The notes beneath the pieces were generated by a model. That model was not told where the DNA came from and ran no database searches. It worked only from the letters and a program-made list of their open reading frames with translations. A DNA stretch of 64,000 bases from Haladaptatus salinisoli. Its GTDB lineage: Archaea; Halobacteriota; Halobacteria; Halobacteriales; Haladaptataceae. Position 1 is the stretch's first letter; every line of letters starts with the position of its first letter. Position numbers and translations under genes: made by a program. The DNA lies in contig NZ_CP085327.1 in assembly GCF_020614375.1 (NCBI RefSeq), positions 682,001 to 746,000 on the forward strand, read 5' to 3'. Positions 26,651-36,492 of the stretch are shown here, one piece after another.

Positions 26651-27802
26651 TCAGCGCGCTATGCTCCCAGACGACACGACACGTGTTGGCGATTGCCACG
26701 CGGTAACGTCCTCGCGTGGGTCGGAATCGAGCACCACGAGGTCGGCCCGATAGCCGTCCTCGACCAATCCAACGTCCGACAGACCGAGCAAGTCGGCGGC
26801 GTTGACGGTCGCCGCTTCCAGCGCATCGTCGGGCGAGAGACCGTACTCCACCATCAGTTCGAGTTCCTCCGGAATGTCGCCGTGGAAGTTGAAGGGCGTC
26901 CCGGCGTCGGTTCCCATCGCCACCGACACCCCGGCGTCGACGGCGTGCTCGAACGCTTCCGCGAACGCCTCGGCGGTTTCTTCGGCCTTCTCGACCGCGT
27001 ACTCGGGGATTCCGGCGTCCGTTCCGGCGTCGACGATTCCGTGGAGCGCCTTCGCGGTCGGCACCCAGTACGTCCCTCGTTCGGCCATGAGCTCCGCCGC
27101 TTCCCGATCCATGAACGTTCCGTGTTCGACGCTCGAAACTCCGGCGCGCACGGCGTTCTTGATGCCCGCCGTCCCGTGGGCGTGGGCCGCCGTCGGCACG
27201 CGTTTCGCGCCGGCGGTCTCGACGAGCGCGGTCAGTTCCTCCTCGTCCAACTCCGGCGCGCCGGTGATTGCGCCCTCGGTGAGGACGCCGCCGGTCGCCA
27301 TGCACTTTATCACGTCGGCCCCGCGCTTGAGCTGCTCCCGAACCGCCTTCTTGACCTCCGCGCGCCCGTCGGCCTCCCGCCCGAACCAGTGACCGTGTCC
27401 GCCGGTCATCACGACGTTCTCCCCGCAGGCGAGCACTCGCGGGCCGTCGACGACGCCTTCCTCGACCGCTCGCGCCGCGTCGAGGGCGAGCGTCGCGGGC
27501 GCGCCGAGGTCGCGGACGGTCGTCACGCCCGATTCGAGCGCCGCCGCGAGGTTCGCCGTCGCTCGATAGGCGAGCATCGTCTCGGTCTCACCGACCGTCG
27601 ACGCCGGGTCCGGTCGGCCGTCCAACATCAGGTGAACGTGCGAGTCGACGAGTCCCGGCGCGACGAACCGCCCGTTCGCGTCTATCTCTTCGTCGGCGTC
27701 GGGAACGTCGCCGACGGCGACGATTCTCCCGTCTTCGACCGCCACGTCCGCCTCCCGGATTCCGGCGGCGTCCACCACGTCGCCACCACGGAGTACGAGC
27801 AT
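26651..27802 (-). CDS. Amidohydrolase family protein (imidazolonepropionase/prolidase-like)
   Basis: The 383-residue protein has the binuclear metal motif VDSHVHL (His55, His57), a Lys in DVIKCMATGG near residue 150, further His in AAHAHG and SVEHGT, and the final Asp in GTDAGTP. It belongs to the cytosolic group of Xaa-Pro or imidazolone-type amidohydrolases; the exact substrate cannot be read from motifs. The ATG at 27802 gives a normal N-terminal beta-sandwich. It is divergent from the SDR gene with 100 bases between the starts. Confidence 0.92.
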   Translation of the reverse strand: MLVLRGGDVVDAAGIREADVAVEDGRIVAVGDVPDADEEIDANGRFVAPGLVDSHVHLMLDGRPDPASTVGETETMLAYRATANLAAALESGVTTVRDLGAPATLALDAARAVEEGVVDGPRVLACGENVVMTGGHGHWFGREADGRAEVKKAVREQLKRGADVIKCMATGGVLTEGAITGAPELDEEELTALVETAGAKRVPTAAHAHGTAGIKNAVRAGVSSVEHGTFMDREAAELMAERGTYWVPTAKALHGIVDAGTDAGIPEYAVEKAEETAEAFAEAFEHAVDAGVSVAMGTDAGTPFNFHGDIPEELELMVEYGLSPDDALEAATVNAADLLGLSDVGLVEDGYRADLVVLDSDPREDVTAWQSPTRVVSSGSIAR

Positions 27803-27902
27803 GGCTGGCGTGAGACGCGCCGGGGAGATAACTGTCGGGGTCGCGGCAGACGGGGAAATCGCGGGCAAAAGAGCGAACACGCCCGAGGGCGAACGCGGGC
27901 GT

Positions 27903-28643
27903 ATGGCAGAGACACCGCTCTCCGGAAAGTGCGCGTTGGTTACCGGCGCGAGTTCGGGTATCGGACGGGCGACGGCGCACGCGCTCGCCCGCGACGGCGC
28001 GGGGGTCGCGCTGGCGGCGCGCCGCGAATCGAAACTGTCCGACCTCGCGGAGTCGCTCGAATCGGAGTACGACGCGGAGACGCTCGTCGTCCCGACCGAC
28101 GTGCGCGACGAGGACGACGTGGCGTCGATGGTCGAGGAGACGGTCGCCGCGTTCGACGGCCTCGACGTGCTGGTGAACAACGCGGGGTTGGCGCGCGGCG
28201 ACGCGGTCGAAGAGCTCTCGACCGACGAGTTCCGGACGATGCAGGAGACGAACGTGGACGGGGTCTTCTTCGCCGCGCGGGCGGCGCTCCCGCACCTCCG
28301 CGAATCGTCGGGCAACCTCGTCTTTCTCGGGAGCTTCGCGGGTCAGTATCCCCGACCGTTCAACCCCGTCTACGCAGCGACGAAGTGGTGGGTCCGCGGG
28401 TTCGCCCACAGCCTCGAGGGGCAGGTTGGCGAGGACGGCGTGGCGATAACGGTCGTGAACCCGTCCGAAGTCCGCACCGAATTCGGGTCGGAGTACGGCG
28501 AGTCGTTCGCCGAGCGGTTCGACCCCGGCAGCGTGACCGAACCGGAGGAAGTCGCCGCCGCCATCGCGTTCGCGGCGCGACAGGAGGTGTCGACGGTCAG
28601 CGAACTCGACGTCTATCGGCGCGATAAGTTCGCCCACTTCTGA
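27903..28643 (+). CDS. SDR family oxidoreductase, copy 1
   Basis: The 246-residue short-chain dehydrogenase has the cofactor motif TGASSGIG (residues 14-21), NNAG near residue 92, and catalytic Ser144, Tyr157 and Lys161. The sequence near the end of the second strand (AARRES) suggests NADP. Substrate unknown; length is typical of the classical SDR group. The start is the ATG after the upstream coding shadow. Confidence 0.93.
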   Translation: MAETPLSGKCALVTGASSGIGRATAHALARDGAGVALAARRESKLSDLAESLESEYDAETLVVPTDVRDEDDVASMVEETVAAFDGLDVLVNNAGLARGDAVEELSTDEFRTMQETNVDGVFFAARAALPHLRESSGNLVFLGSFAGQYPRPFNPVYAATKWWVRGFAHSLEGQVGEDGVAITVVNPSEVRTEFGSEYGESFAERFDPGSVTEPEEVAAAIAFAARQEVSTVSELDVYRRDKFAHF

Positions 28644-28700
28644 CCGTCCCCGCTCTCCGGCGCCTCGCCTCTCCGGTGGTCTCCGCGCCCGCCGCGCCGC

Positions 28701-29747
28701 CTATCCGTACCCCTCGTACTGGATGTGTTCGTCCGGGACGCCGAGCAGTCGCGCGGTTCCGGCGAGTCGGGAGACCATCGCGTTGACCCCGCAGGCGTAC
28801 ACCTCCAGTTCGTCGGGGTGGATTCGCGCGTCGATGTCGTACGCCGGGTCGTCCGCGAACCGGGCGATTCCCTCCGGGAGGTCGCTCGCCGAGGACGCGG
28901 CGAGGTACTTCACGAGCGTCTGCTGGACGTAGTCGGTCTCGCCCTCCCAGTCGGTGAGGTACTCCTCGCGCGAGCAGGTGGGTACGAAGTGGAAGTTCTC
29001 GTGTTCGTCGTCCAGTTCGCGGAACTCCTCGCGGTACGGTAGGTCGTCTTTCCACGTCGCGCCGAGGAACAGCCACAGATCGCGTCGGTCGCCGCCGACC
29101 TCGTCCCGTCCCTCCTCCAGCGTGTATCGAATCATGCTCCGGAGCGGTGCGACGCCGGTTCCGGTGGCGAGAAACGCCATGTCGCGCCCGGACGGTTCTT
29201 CGAGGACGAACTCGCCGTTCGGCCCGCGGACCGTCACCTCGTCGCCCTCCGAGAGGTCGTCGAACAGCTTCGTCGTGAGTCGCCCCCGCGGGACGCGCCG
29301 CACGCAGAACTCGAGCGCGTCCTCGTTCGGCGAACTGGCGACTGAGTACGGTCGCGGCGTTCGCCGGTACCGAAGCGTGACGTACTGGCCGGGGGAGAAA
29401 CCGAACTCGTCCTCGACGTCGATTCGCGCCGTGAGCAGGGCCGGGTAGGCGCGGTCGTACCGCTCTTTGAGCGTCGAGAGCACGGCGTAGAGGCGTTCGT
29501 GACTCCCCTCCTCGTTCTCCAGCAGGGTACTCAGTCGGTCCCAATCGACGTCGTTCGCTCCGGGGCGTTCGACCTCCTCGACCCACTCGTCGTACCCGCG
29601 TCCCGCGAGCAGGTCGGTGACGCGCTCGACGACCTCCTCGGTGCGGTTGTGGCCCATGTGTCCGACGCCAGCGACCGTCGCCGAATCCGTTATCAGCGGC
29701 AACTCCTCGGCTCGTTCGTGTTCGGTGTGCTGAGGTGGAACCTTCAT
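28701..29747 (-). CDS. FAD/NAD-binding oxidoreductase of the ferredoxin reductase type
   Basis: The 348-residue protein has a unique N-terminal region of about 100 residues, then an FNR-like FAD domain (RPYSVASSP near residue 155) and NAD(P) domain (GTGVAPLRSMI near 220, then CGVNAMV near 320). It should transfer electrons between NAD(P)H and a protein or quinone partner. It lies just downstream of a hydroxyacid dehydrogenase on the other side of a 61-base gap and is in the same direction, so the two may share a transcript. The start at MKVPPQHTEH is preferred over an upstream ATG. Confidence 0.9.
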   Translation of the reverse strand: MKVPPQHTEHERAEELPLITDSATVAGVGHMGHNRTEEVVERVTDLLAGRGYDEWVEEVERPGANDVDWDRLSTLLENEEGSHERLYAVLSTLKERYDRAYPALLTARIDVEDEFGFSPGQYVTLRYRRTPRPYSVASSPNEDALEFCVRRVPRGRLTTKLFDDLSEGDEVTVRGPNGEFVLEEPSGRDMAFLATGTGVAPLRSMIRYTLEEGRDEVGGDRRDLWLFLGATWKDDLPYREEFRELDDEHENFHFVPTCSREEYLTDWEGETDYVQQTLVKYLAASSASDLPEGIARFADDPAYDIDARIHPDELEVYACGVNAMVSRLAGTARLLGVPDEHIQYEGYG

Positions 29748-29808
29748 GGCCGATCCGCTTACAGTGACGGACACGACCGACAAAACGCTTCCCGCCCCTC
29801 GAAGCGCG

Positions 29809-32800
29809 CTACCGAAGCGCCTCCGCGACCTTCTCGATGGGGTGGGGCGGTTCTTCCCCCTGCCAGTCGCCGAGTTGCGTTCGACAGGACGCGCCGGGGG
29901 CGACGACTTCAGCCCCTGCGCTCGCGTCGACCTGCTCGAAGAGGATGCGGCCGACCGCCTGCGACATCGAGTAGTGCTCGGCCTCGTAGCCGAAACTCCC
30001 CGCCATGCCGCAACAGCCCGAATCGAGGGGGTCGACCTCGTAGCCCGCGCGCCGGAGGACGCTCACCGCGTGGTGGTCTTTCTTCGTCGCTTTCTGGTGG
30101 CAGTGGCCGTGGTAGGTCAGCGACCCGCTCCCGCCGAACGCGAGGTCGAAGTCGAAGGTGTCCAGGTACTCGCAGACGCCGTACGTGTTCGCCGCGAGGC
30201 GTTCGGCTTCGGTTCGGATACCGCCCGCCTCCGGGTCGGCGGAGCGAGGTTCGGCGTACTGGCCGCTCGACGAACCGGACGCCTCGCTCGCGGGGAGCAG
30301 ATCGAGGTAGTCCGACTGGAACATCACGGCGTCGGAGGGTTCGACCACGACCACGTCCCACCCGTCCCGGACGAAGGGTGCCAGCGCCGCGACGTTCCGC
30401 TCTGCTTGCTCGCGCGATTTGTCGAGAAAGCCCTTCGAATGGGCGGGGCGACCGCTCGCGGTCACCCCGCTCGGCAGTCGGACGTGAACGCCCGCGGCTT
30501 CGAGCACCCGAACGGCCGCCTTGCCGGCCTCGGGGTGGTTGTAGTTCGTGTAGGTGTCCGGAAAGAGGACGACGCGCCGGTCGGCGTCGGCCTCCGCGAC
30601 GCGGGTGCCCCGCTTCTCGAACCAGTCTTCGAGGCTCTCGCGGTGGAACGTCGGCAGGCTTCGCTCGCTGGCGATGCCGACGGTCTTCTCGGCGAGGATC
30701 CGCGACCCCGGAATTTTCGTCGCCCAGTTCGAAAGCGGCGCGAGGGCGCTTCCGAGCGCCGACAGTCGCCCGATGTTCGCGAAGAGTCGGTCGCGCAGGC
30801 TCGCCCCGTGTCGCCGGTGGTACTCGTGTTCGATTTCGGCTTTCAGCTTCGCCATGTCGACCTCCGAGGGGCAATCGCGGGCGCAGCCCTTGCAGCCGAT
30901 GCAGAGTTCCATCACCTCGTGCATGAACTCCACGTCGAACTGCTCGTCGTCCGGCAGACTCCCGCTCATCGCCTGCCGGAGCATGTTCGCCCGGCCGCGG
31001 GTGCTCGTTATCTCCTCGTCGGCGGCCCGGTAGGTCGGGCACATCACGCCGCCGGTGGTCTCCTGCCCGCCGCGACAGCCGCCGCAGCCGTGACAGAGTT
31101 CGACCATCCCCTGGAAGCCGTTGTCGTTCTCCCAGTTCAGCGCCGGGTCGAACCCCGCGTCGAACCCGTAATCGGGCGAAAAGCGGAGGTTCTCGGTCGT
31201 GCTCACGTCCCCGCACACCTGCCCCGGATTCAGCAGCCAGTCGGGGTCGAACGCGGTCTTGAGGTCGCGGAAGACGTTCCAGACGCGCTCGCCGTACAGC
31301 TTTCGATTCCACTGCGTTCTGGCGCGCCCGTCGCCGTGCTCGCCCGAGACGCTCCCGCCGTACTCCACCACGAGGTCGGTCACGCCGTCCGCGATGGCCG
31401 CCATCTGGTTCACACCCGCCGGGCTCTTGGTGTCGATGAGCGGGCGGATGTGCAGACAGCCCGGCCCGGCGTGGGCGTAGACGCTGGCGAACGTGTCGTT
31501 CTCCTCGAGCACGCGCTGGAACTCGGCGACGTACTCCGGCAGGTGCTCGGGCGGCACCGCGGCGTCCTCGATGAACGAGATGTGTTTCGCGTCGGTCGTC
31601 CGCGAGAGCAGGATGGGGAGGCCTGACTTCCGGAGCTTCCAGAAGCGGGCGCGCTCGGCCTCGTCGTGGGCTTCCATCGCGGCGAGCGCCCGGTCGCCCT
31701 CGCGGTCGCCTCGGAGGCGGGCGACCTTCTCGCGCCCGTCCGCGTCGTCCTCGGCGTAGAACTCCACGAGGAGGACCGAGTCGGTTCCCTCGGGCAGCAT
31801 CTCCACCACGTCGCGGAACTCCTCGGTGTCGCGGGCGAGTTCGACGAGCACGTCGTCCAGCACCTCGACGGCGGCGGGGTCGTGGTCGAGGATGGGCGCG
31901 ACGTCCTCCATCGCGTCGTTCAGGCTCCCGTAGGTCAGGAGCGCCATCGACTTCGTCTCGGGGACGGGTTCGAGACTCACCGTGGCCTCCGTGACGATGG
32001 CGAGCGTCCCCTCGCTTCCGGCGAGGAGGCGCGCCAGATTGACCGCGCCGTCTTCGGCCTCCTCGACCAATCTGTCGAGGTTGTACCCCGAGACGTTGCG
32101 TTTGAGTCGCGGGAACGCGTCGCGGACCGCCTCGGCCTCCTCGTCGAGGATTCGAAGGACTTCCGCGTAAATACGCGCCTTCAGGGAGTCCCCGTCGGCC
32201 CCCTCGCGCAGTTCGTCCATCGTCACCTCGCCGAACCGCGTCACGGTCCCGTCCGCGAGCACCACCTCGCACTCCTCGACGTAGGCGTCGGTCTTGCCGT
32301 ACTTAAGCGAGTGCGCCCCCGTGGAGTTGTTGCCGATAGCGCCGCCGAGGGCGCTCTTGTCGCCCCACGCGGGGTCGGGCGCGAACTTCAGGTCGCTGTC
32401 GGCGAGCGCCCGGTTCAGGTCGCCGAGGACGATGCCCGGTTGTGCGCGCGCGGTCCGGCCCTCGGGGTCGAAATCCAGCAGCGCGTCCATGTGATGGGTG
32501 AAGTCGAGCACCACCGCCTCGTTGACGGACTGCCCCGCCAGACTCGTGCCGCCGCCGCGCGGGAGCACCGGTATCTCGCGCTCGGCGCAGTACGTCATCA
32601 CCGCGGCCACGTCCTCGGTCGAGCGCGGGAAGACGACGCCGATGGGCGTCACCTCGTAGGCGCTCGCGTCGGTCGCGTAGAGTTGGCGGGAGTACTCGTC
32701 GAAGCGCACCTCGCCCTCGACCCGCTTCCGGAGGTCGGCGACGAGCCCGGGGCGCGTCACGTCGTCGGAGCGGTAGTCGTAGTTCGCCCGGTCGTCGCGG

Positions 32801-32838
32801 GCCGGGTCGTCCGTCTCGCCCGCGTCACGTGTTGCCAT
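29809..32838 (-). CDS. FAD-linked and Fe-S 2-hydroxyacid (D-lactate type) dehydrogenase
   Basis: This 1009-residue protein fuses an FAD-binding PCMH domain (PRGGGTSLAGQS near 95, GGAIGNNSTGAHS near 165) and FAD-oxidase C domain with a C-terminal iron-sulfur part: CHGCGGC and later CP near 570, then CIGCKGCARDCP near 640, and the CCG motif SGCCGMAGSFG near 950. This layout is known from D-lactate dehydrogenase and 2-hydroxyglutarate-type enzymes that pass electrons to quinone. No transmembrane segment is seen, so it should be peripheral. It precedes the FNR-like gene. Confidence 0.93.
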   Translation of the reverse strand: MATRDAGETDDPARDDRANYDYRSDDVTRPGLVADLRKRVEGEVRFDEYSRQLYATDASAYEVTPIGVVFPRSTEDVAAVMTYCAEREIPVLPRGGGTSLAGQSVNEAVVLDFTHHMDALLDFDPEGRTARAQPGIVLGDLNRALADSDLKFAPDPAWGDKSALGGAIGNNSTGAHSLKYGKTDAYVEECEVVLADGTVTRFGEVTMDELREGADGDSLKARIYAEVLRILDEEAEAVRDAFPRLKRNVSGYNLDRLVEEAEDGAVNLARLLAGSEGTLAIVTEATVSLEPVPETKSMALLTYGSLNDAMEDVAPILDHDPAAVEVLDDVLVELARDTEEFRDVVEMLPEGTDSVLLVEFYAEDDADGREKVARLRGDREGDRALAAMEAHDEAERARFWKLRKSGLPILLSRTTDAKHISFIEDAAVPPEHLPEYVAEFQRVLEENDTFASVYAHAGPGCLHIRPLIDTKSPAGVNQMAAIADGVTDLVVEYGGSVSGEHGDGRARTQWNRKLYGERVWNVFRDLKTAFDPDWLLNPGQVCGDVSTTENLRFSPDYGFDAGFDPALNWENDNGFQGMVELCHGCGGCRGGQETTGGVMCPTYRAADEEITSTRGRANMLRQAMSGSLPDDEQFDVEFMHEVMELCIGCKGCARDCPSEVDMAKLKAEIEHEYHRRHGASLRDRLFANIGRLSALGSALAPLSNWATKIPGSRILAEKTVGIASERSLPTFHRESLEDWFEKRGTRVAEADADRRVVLFPDTYTNYNHPEAGKAAVRVLEAAGVHVRLPSGVTASGRPAHSKGFLDKSREQAERNVAALAPFVRDGWDVVVVEPSDAVMFQSDYLDLLPASEASGSSSGQYAEPRSADPEAGGIRTEAERLAANTYGVCEYLDTFDFDLAFGGSGSLTYHGHCHQKATKKDHHAVSVLRRAGYEVDPLDSGCCGMAGSFGYEAEHYSMSQAVGRILFEQVDASAGAEVVAPGASCRTQLGDWQGEEPPHPIEKVAEALR

Positions 32839-32878
32839 GCGGGGGCGTAGGGAGGGGAACCCGAAAAGTGATGCGGGG

Positions 32879-33823
32879 TCAGATTCGCCGCGCGGTCGGT
32901 GAGACCGATCGCGCGAACGCGAACAGGGCGTCCCGCTTCAGCAGGGCGAAACCGACGAAGATGGCGGCGAAGCCAAGGACGGTCGTTTCGGCCACCAGTT
33001 CGTCGAGCAGGAGCCAGCTGAGGAGCGTGGCGACGACCGGTTCGAGGTAGCCGACGAGGTTGAGTTCGGTCGGACCGATGCGGTCCAGCAGGTGGAAGTA
33101 GAGCAGGAACGCGACCACGCCGGAGACGAGGGCGAGGTAGGTGAGCGACGCGACCGCGGGGAGCGACCAGCGTATCGCGGCGACGGACTCGCCGCGGGCG
33201 ACGCTGGCGACGTGGAGGAGTCCCGACCCGAACACCATCGCCCAGCCCTGCAGTCCGGGGACGGAGAGGTCGGTTCGGAGGGGCCGGGCGAGCACCGAAC
33301 CGAGGGCGAAACTCGCAGCGCCGAGGAAGACGAGTCCGATGCCGAGCACGTCGGCCGAGAGGACGTCCGCGGGGTTCGGGTCGGCGACGATGGCGACGCC
33401 GACGACGCCGCAGGCGAGTCCGACGACGCCGAGGGGCGTGACGTGCTCGTCCGCGAGAAGCCCGCTGGCGAAGACGGCGGTGAGCACCGGCGAGAGGCTG
33501 ACGACGACCGCCGCGAGCGCGCCGGGGACGTGCTGCTGACCGAGGTAGAGCAGGCTGTGGTGACCCGCGATGACGAACGCGCCGACGGTCGCCACCGCCA
33601 GCGCGTCGGCCCGACTTCGGGGACGCCAGCGGTCGGTCGCGGCCGCGGCGTATCCGAGGATAACCAACCCGGCAACGTCGTACCGGATGGCCGCGAACAG
33701 GAGGGGCGGGAAGTAGCGGAGCCCGACGTCGATGGAGACGAACGAGGCGCCCCAGAAGCTGGCGAGCAGTACGAACATCACCCCGTTCCGTGGGAGCAAT
33801 CTGCTAGATTTAGACGATAGCAT
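32879..33823 (-). CDS. DMT (EamA) family transporter, copy 2
   Basis: The 314-residue protein has about ten hydrophobic segments in two EamA repeats (VLLASFWGASFVSIDVGL, then SLSPVLTAVFASGLLADE). It resembles the 52.9-kb copy more than the 2.1-kb copy (both share the pattern WG(A/S)SFV near the start). It is divergent from the Lrp gene at 34.0 kb, which may regulate it. Confidence 0.92.
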   Translation of the reverse strand: MLSSKSSRLLPRNGVMFVLLASFWGASFVSIDVGLRYFPPLLFAAIRYDVAGLVILGYAAAATDRWRPRSRADALAVATVGAFVIAGHHSLLYLGQQHVPGALAAVVVSLSPVLTAVFASGLLADEHVTPLGVVGLACGVVGVAIVADPNPADVLSADVLGIGLVFLGAASFALGSVLARPLRTDLSVPGLQGWAMVFGSGLLHVASVARGESVAAIRWSLPAVASLTYLALVSGVVAFLLYFHLLDRIGPTELNLVGYLEPVVATLLSWLLLDELVAETTVLGFAAIFVGFALLKRDALFAFARSVSPTARRI

Positions 33824-33994
33824 GGATTTCTATCCAAGTCTACTTGACGCCGGTTGTTAAACCCTTCTACAACGGATTCGTTTGCCACCGTCTCTCAGTC
33901 GGATTTCGAGCGTAGAATGGAATTCCTCTCCAAAATCGGCGGTTCGAGGAATCCGCGCGCTTCTATCGTCTCGCCGTCCTGACCGAAATCCAGA

Positions 33995-34005
33995 GATTAA
34001 GTATC
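33995..34005 (+). promoter_or_regulatory. TATA region of the Lrp gene
   Basis: GATTAAGTATC ends 22 bases before the ATG at 34028, close to the haloarchaeal consensus and fitting a leaderless transcript. Confidence 0.55.
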
Positions 34006-34027
34006 GGGACTCCCCAACGTCGGGCCG

Positions 34028-34513
34028 ATGGACGAACGCGACGTCACCCTGCTCAAGGCAATCTCCGACCTGGAAACCGGCAGTCCCGAGAAACTGCACG
34101 AGGAGACCGGGATACCGGTCTCCACCATCCACTACCGCCTCAACAACCTCCGGGACGCGGGCATCATCGAGAACGACCTCTACGACATCGACCTCGAAGC
34201 GTTCGGACTCGGCGTCACGGTCGTCGTGGAGGTGTTCGCCGACTACACGGGATCGTACGCGGACTTCGGCGAGAAGATTCTCGACATCGAGGGCGTCACG
34301 CAGGCGTACTTCACGATGGGCGAGACCGATTTCATCGTGGTCGCCCACCTCACCGGACGCGAGATGGTCGAACGACTCATCAGCGACTTCGAGAGCATCG
34401 AGGAGGTCGAGCGGACGAACTCCACGTTCGTCATCTCCACGCTTCGGGACTCCCACCGCGTGCTCCAGAGCTACAGCCTCGAGACGCTCGTGGACGAACT
34501 CGCCGAGGAGTAA
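34028..34513 (+). CDS. Lrp/AsnC family transcription regulator
   Basis: The 161-residue protein has an AsnC-type helix-turn-helix at about residues 3-55 (TGIPVSTIHYRLNNLRDAGI) and an Lrp ligand-binding (RAM) domain at about 60-145. The first helix differs from most because it starts EKLHEETGIP. Family members sense amino acids. It lies beside the EamA gene at 32.9 kb and has its own TATA box. The end overlaps by position with the tail of the next lipoprotein gene, which is convergent. Confidence 0.92.
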   Translation: MDERDVTLLKAISDLETGSPEKLHEETGIPVSTIHYRLNNLRDAGIIENDLYDIDLEAFGLGVTVVVEVFADYTGSYADFGEKILDIEGVTQAYFTMGETDFIVVAHLTGREMVERLISDFESIEEVERTNSTFVISTLRDSHRVLQSYSLETLVDELAEE

Positions 34514-35011
34514 CTAGATCGGCGCGCCGTCCTTGTTCCCGGTCGAACACCGCACCGAGAGCGATTCGCGGTCGGGTGCGATACAGGAGACGGAGCTGAT
34601 GACGTCGGTGTTCGTCGGCTCCGGCTGGAAGGTCACGCTGTCGCCGACCCGTATCCGGTTGAACAGCGACCGGTAGGTGGTGTACCGCTTTCGCCCGCCT
34701 TCCTCCGCGTCGTTCGGCCACGCCACTCGATAGTGGTCGATGGTCACCTCGTAGGTCGGATTTCCGTACGTCCGCCGGAGTTCCTTCGCCGTCTCGCCGC
34801 TCACGGAGACGTTTCCCGCGCTGGCGTTGCTCGGATAGTCGTCGCGGGTAGTCACTCCCTCGGGCCCGGCGGAGACCAGCGTCTCGCCGCCGCCGCGGAC
34901 CGCCTTCGCGACGACCTTGCCCCGGTTCGTGCCGAGGACCGCTTTCGTACACCCGGCGGTCGCGGCGAGCGCGCCGACCGCTCCGACCTCCAGGAACCGA
35001 CGACGGTTCAC
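34514..35011 (-). CDS. Tat lipoprotein, unknown
   Basis: The 165-residue protein has a twin-arginine signal (NRRRFLEVG, residues 2-10) and lipobox AATAGC near residue 20, so it is anchored outside the membrane. The mature part has no motif that I recognise; two Cys (in SVSCIAP and SVRCSTG near the end) could form a disulfide. It is immediately downstream of, and convergent with, the Lrp gene. Confidence 0.85.
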   Translation of the reverse strand: MNRRRFLEVGAVGALAATAGCTKAVLGTNRGKVVAKAVRGGGETLVSAGPEGVTTRDDYPSNASAGNVSVSGETAKELRRTYGNPTYEVTIDHYRVAWPNDAEEGGRKRYTTYRSLFNRIRVGDSVTFQPEPTNTDVISSVSCIAPDRESLSVRCSTGNKDGAPI

Positions 35012-35097
35012 GCGTCGGCGTTCGGGGGTGTCCGGGATAGTTCTGTCTACTCGGCGCGAACGAAAACCGGAAGCCCCACCCGCCCCTACGCCGAGCC

Positions 35098-35676
35098 ATG
35101 ATTCGCAACATCGCGGCCGGCGTCCAGTCGTTCACCAGCAACGCCTTTCTCGTGGTCGGGGAGCGAACCGTCCTCGTGGACGCGGGGTCGAACTTCGACG
35201 CCGCGGGTCGAATCGAGGAACTGGCGGGCGGTTTGGACGCGGTGGTTCTCACGCACACCCACCCGGACCACGTCGGCAACGTCGAGGCGGTGAAAGACGC
35301 ATTCGGCGTCGAAGCGTTCGGGTTCGACGCGAGTCAGCACGGCGTCGACGTCGAAATCGAGGACGACGAGACGGTCGCGCTCGGCGACGACGACTACCGC
35401 GCGCTCCACACGCCGGGGCACAAGAACGACCACCTCTGTTTTTACTCCGAGTCGGCGGGCGTGCTCTTCGCCGGCGACCTCGTCTTCCAGAACGGGAGTT
35501 TCGGGCGAACCGACCTCGAGGAGGGCGACCGCGAGGCCCTCGTCCGGAGCATCGACCGCGTGCTCGCCGCGGCGGACGAGGAGTTGCGCGAGATGCACAC
35601 GGGCCACGGCCCGAGCGTGACGACGAACCCCTACCACGACCTCGAACTCGCGTCGCAGGCCGCGCGGATGTACTGA
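35098..35676 (+). CDS. Metallo-beta-lactamase-fold hydrolase (glyoxalase II-like)
   Basis: The 192-residue protein has THTHPDHVGN at about residues 52-61 (His53, His55, Asp57, His58) and later His in TPGHKNDH and Asp in FAGDLVF, the complete binuclear zinc set of glyoxalase II-like hydrolases. It is shorter than classical glyoxalase II, lacking the helical C-terminal domain, so its substrate is open; thioesters are typical. No signal peptide. Confidence 0.92.
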   Translation: MIRNIAAGVQSFTSNAFLVVGERTVLVDAGSNFDAAGRIEELAGGLDAVVLTHTHPDHVGNVEAVKDAFGVEAFGFDASQHGVDVEIEDDETVALGDDDYRALHTPGHKNDHLCFYSESAGVLFAGDLVFQNGSFGRTDLEEGDREALVRSIDRVLAAADEELREMHTGHGPSVTTNPYHDLELASQAARMY

Positions 35677-35703
35677 CGCGGTTCGACCACCGGCGAAATC
35701 CGA

Positions 35704-36492
35704 CTACCGAAGCGCCTCGTAGGCGCTCTCGTAGACCGCCGCGATCTTCTCGGGGTCGTTTCGCTCGGCCTTCGTCAGCGGTTCGAGCGCGTGGGTCGTG
35801 CGCGGTTCGAGCAGGCCCACGACGTCCTCCGCGCGCTTTTCCATCGTTCCGTCTCGAACGCTGCTGTCGGCGATTTCGCAGGCTTTCAGGTAGCGCGCCC
35901 CGTCGTACACCCTGACGCGTCGGGGTTCGACGACCGCCACCGTCTCGAACTCGACGCCCCGAATCGGGCGGGCGATGTCCCCGTAGGACTCCACGACCGC
36001 CCGCTCTTCGCTCCGGATTCGCTCCGCCAGCGCCCGGAAGTGGGGGAGGTAGCGTCGCTCGGTCTGGTCGTTCAGTTCGGGAAGCGACTCGACCGTCACG
36101 GCGTCGCCCAAAGGGAGGTGCTCCCGCACGAGGTCGGGGAGGGAGACGGTACCGTTCACGACGAACCCCTCGCCGACGCGGTCGACGAGGAACTCCCGAC
36201 GTTTCTGACCGAGCAGTCCTTGCCCGTTCCCCGGTGCCGGTCGCCAGAGCCGGTGAACCGGATTCACGTCCTCGGGCGCGAGGTCGCCCGCGCTCGCGTC
36301 CGCGAGGCGACTCGCGTCCTTACCGTACAGTCCCCCCGCGGAGACGGCGGTCGCGGCGTCGTCGTGGTCGAACCAGAAGTCGTTGCCCGCGCGAGGTTTG
36401 AACCCGACGGCGTCGAGGTGCGAGAGGAGACCGACCGTGAACGTCGTCTTCCCCGCGTCGACCCGGTCGCTTCCGGCGACGAGAGTCGTCAT
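35704..36492 (-). CDS. P-loop ATPase/GTPase of unknown role
   Basis: The 262-residue protein begins with a P-loop (VAGSDRVDAGKTTFT, residues 5-19), followed by a region that resembles dethiobiotin-synthase-type or GTPase folds. I recall a haloarchaeal family of predicted P-loop ATPase/GTPase with this length, without assigned function. The next upstream gene (DUF5827) overlaps it by four bases, so the pair is translationally coupled. Its start is fixed by that overlap and by the P-loop at the N-terminus. Confidence 0.85.
   Translation of the reverse strand: MTTLVAGSDRVDAGKTTFTVGLLSHLDAVGFKPRAGNDFWFDHDDAATAVSAGGLYGKDASRLADASAGDLAPEDVNPVHRLWRPAPGNGQGLLGQKRREFLVDRVGEGFVVNGTVSLPDLVREHLPLGDAVTVESLPELNDQTERRYLPHFRALAERIRSEERAVVESYGDIARPIRGVEFETVAVVEPRRVRVYDGARYLKACEIADSSVRDGTMEKRAEDVVGLLEPRTTHALEPLTKAERNDPEKIAAVYESAYEALR

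Noticed and set aside
29909-32272. A 787-codon open frame on the minus strand
   Set aside because: It is an alternate-frame shadow of the FAD/Fe-S dehydrogenase, with Arg/Gly-rich low-complexity residues and no domain.
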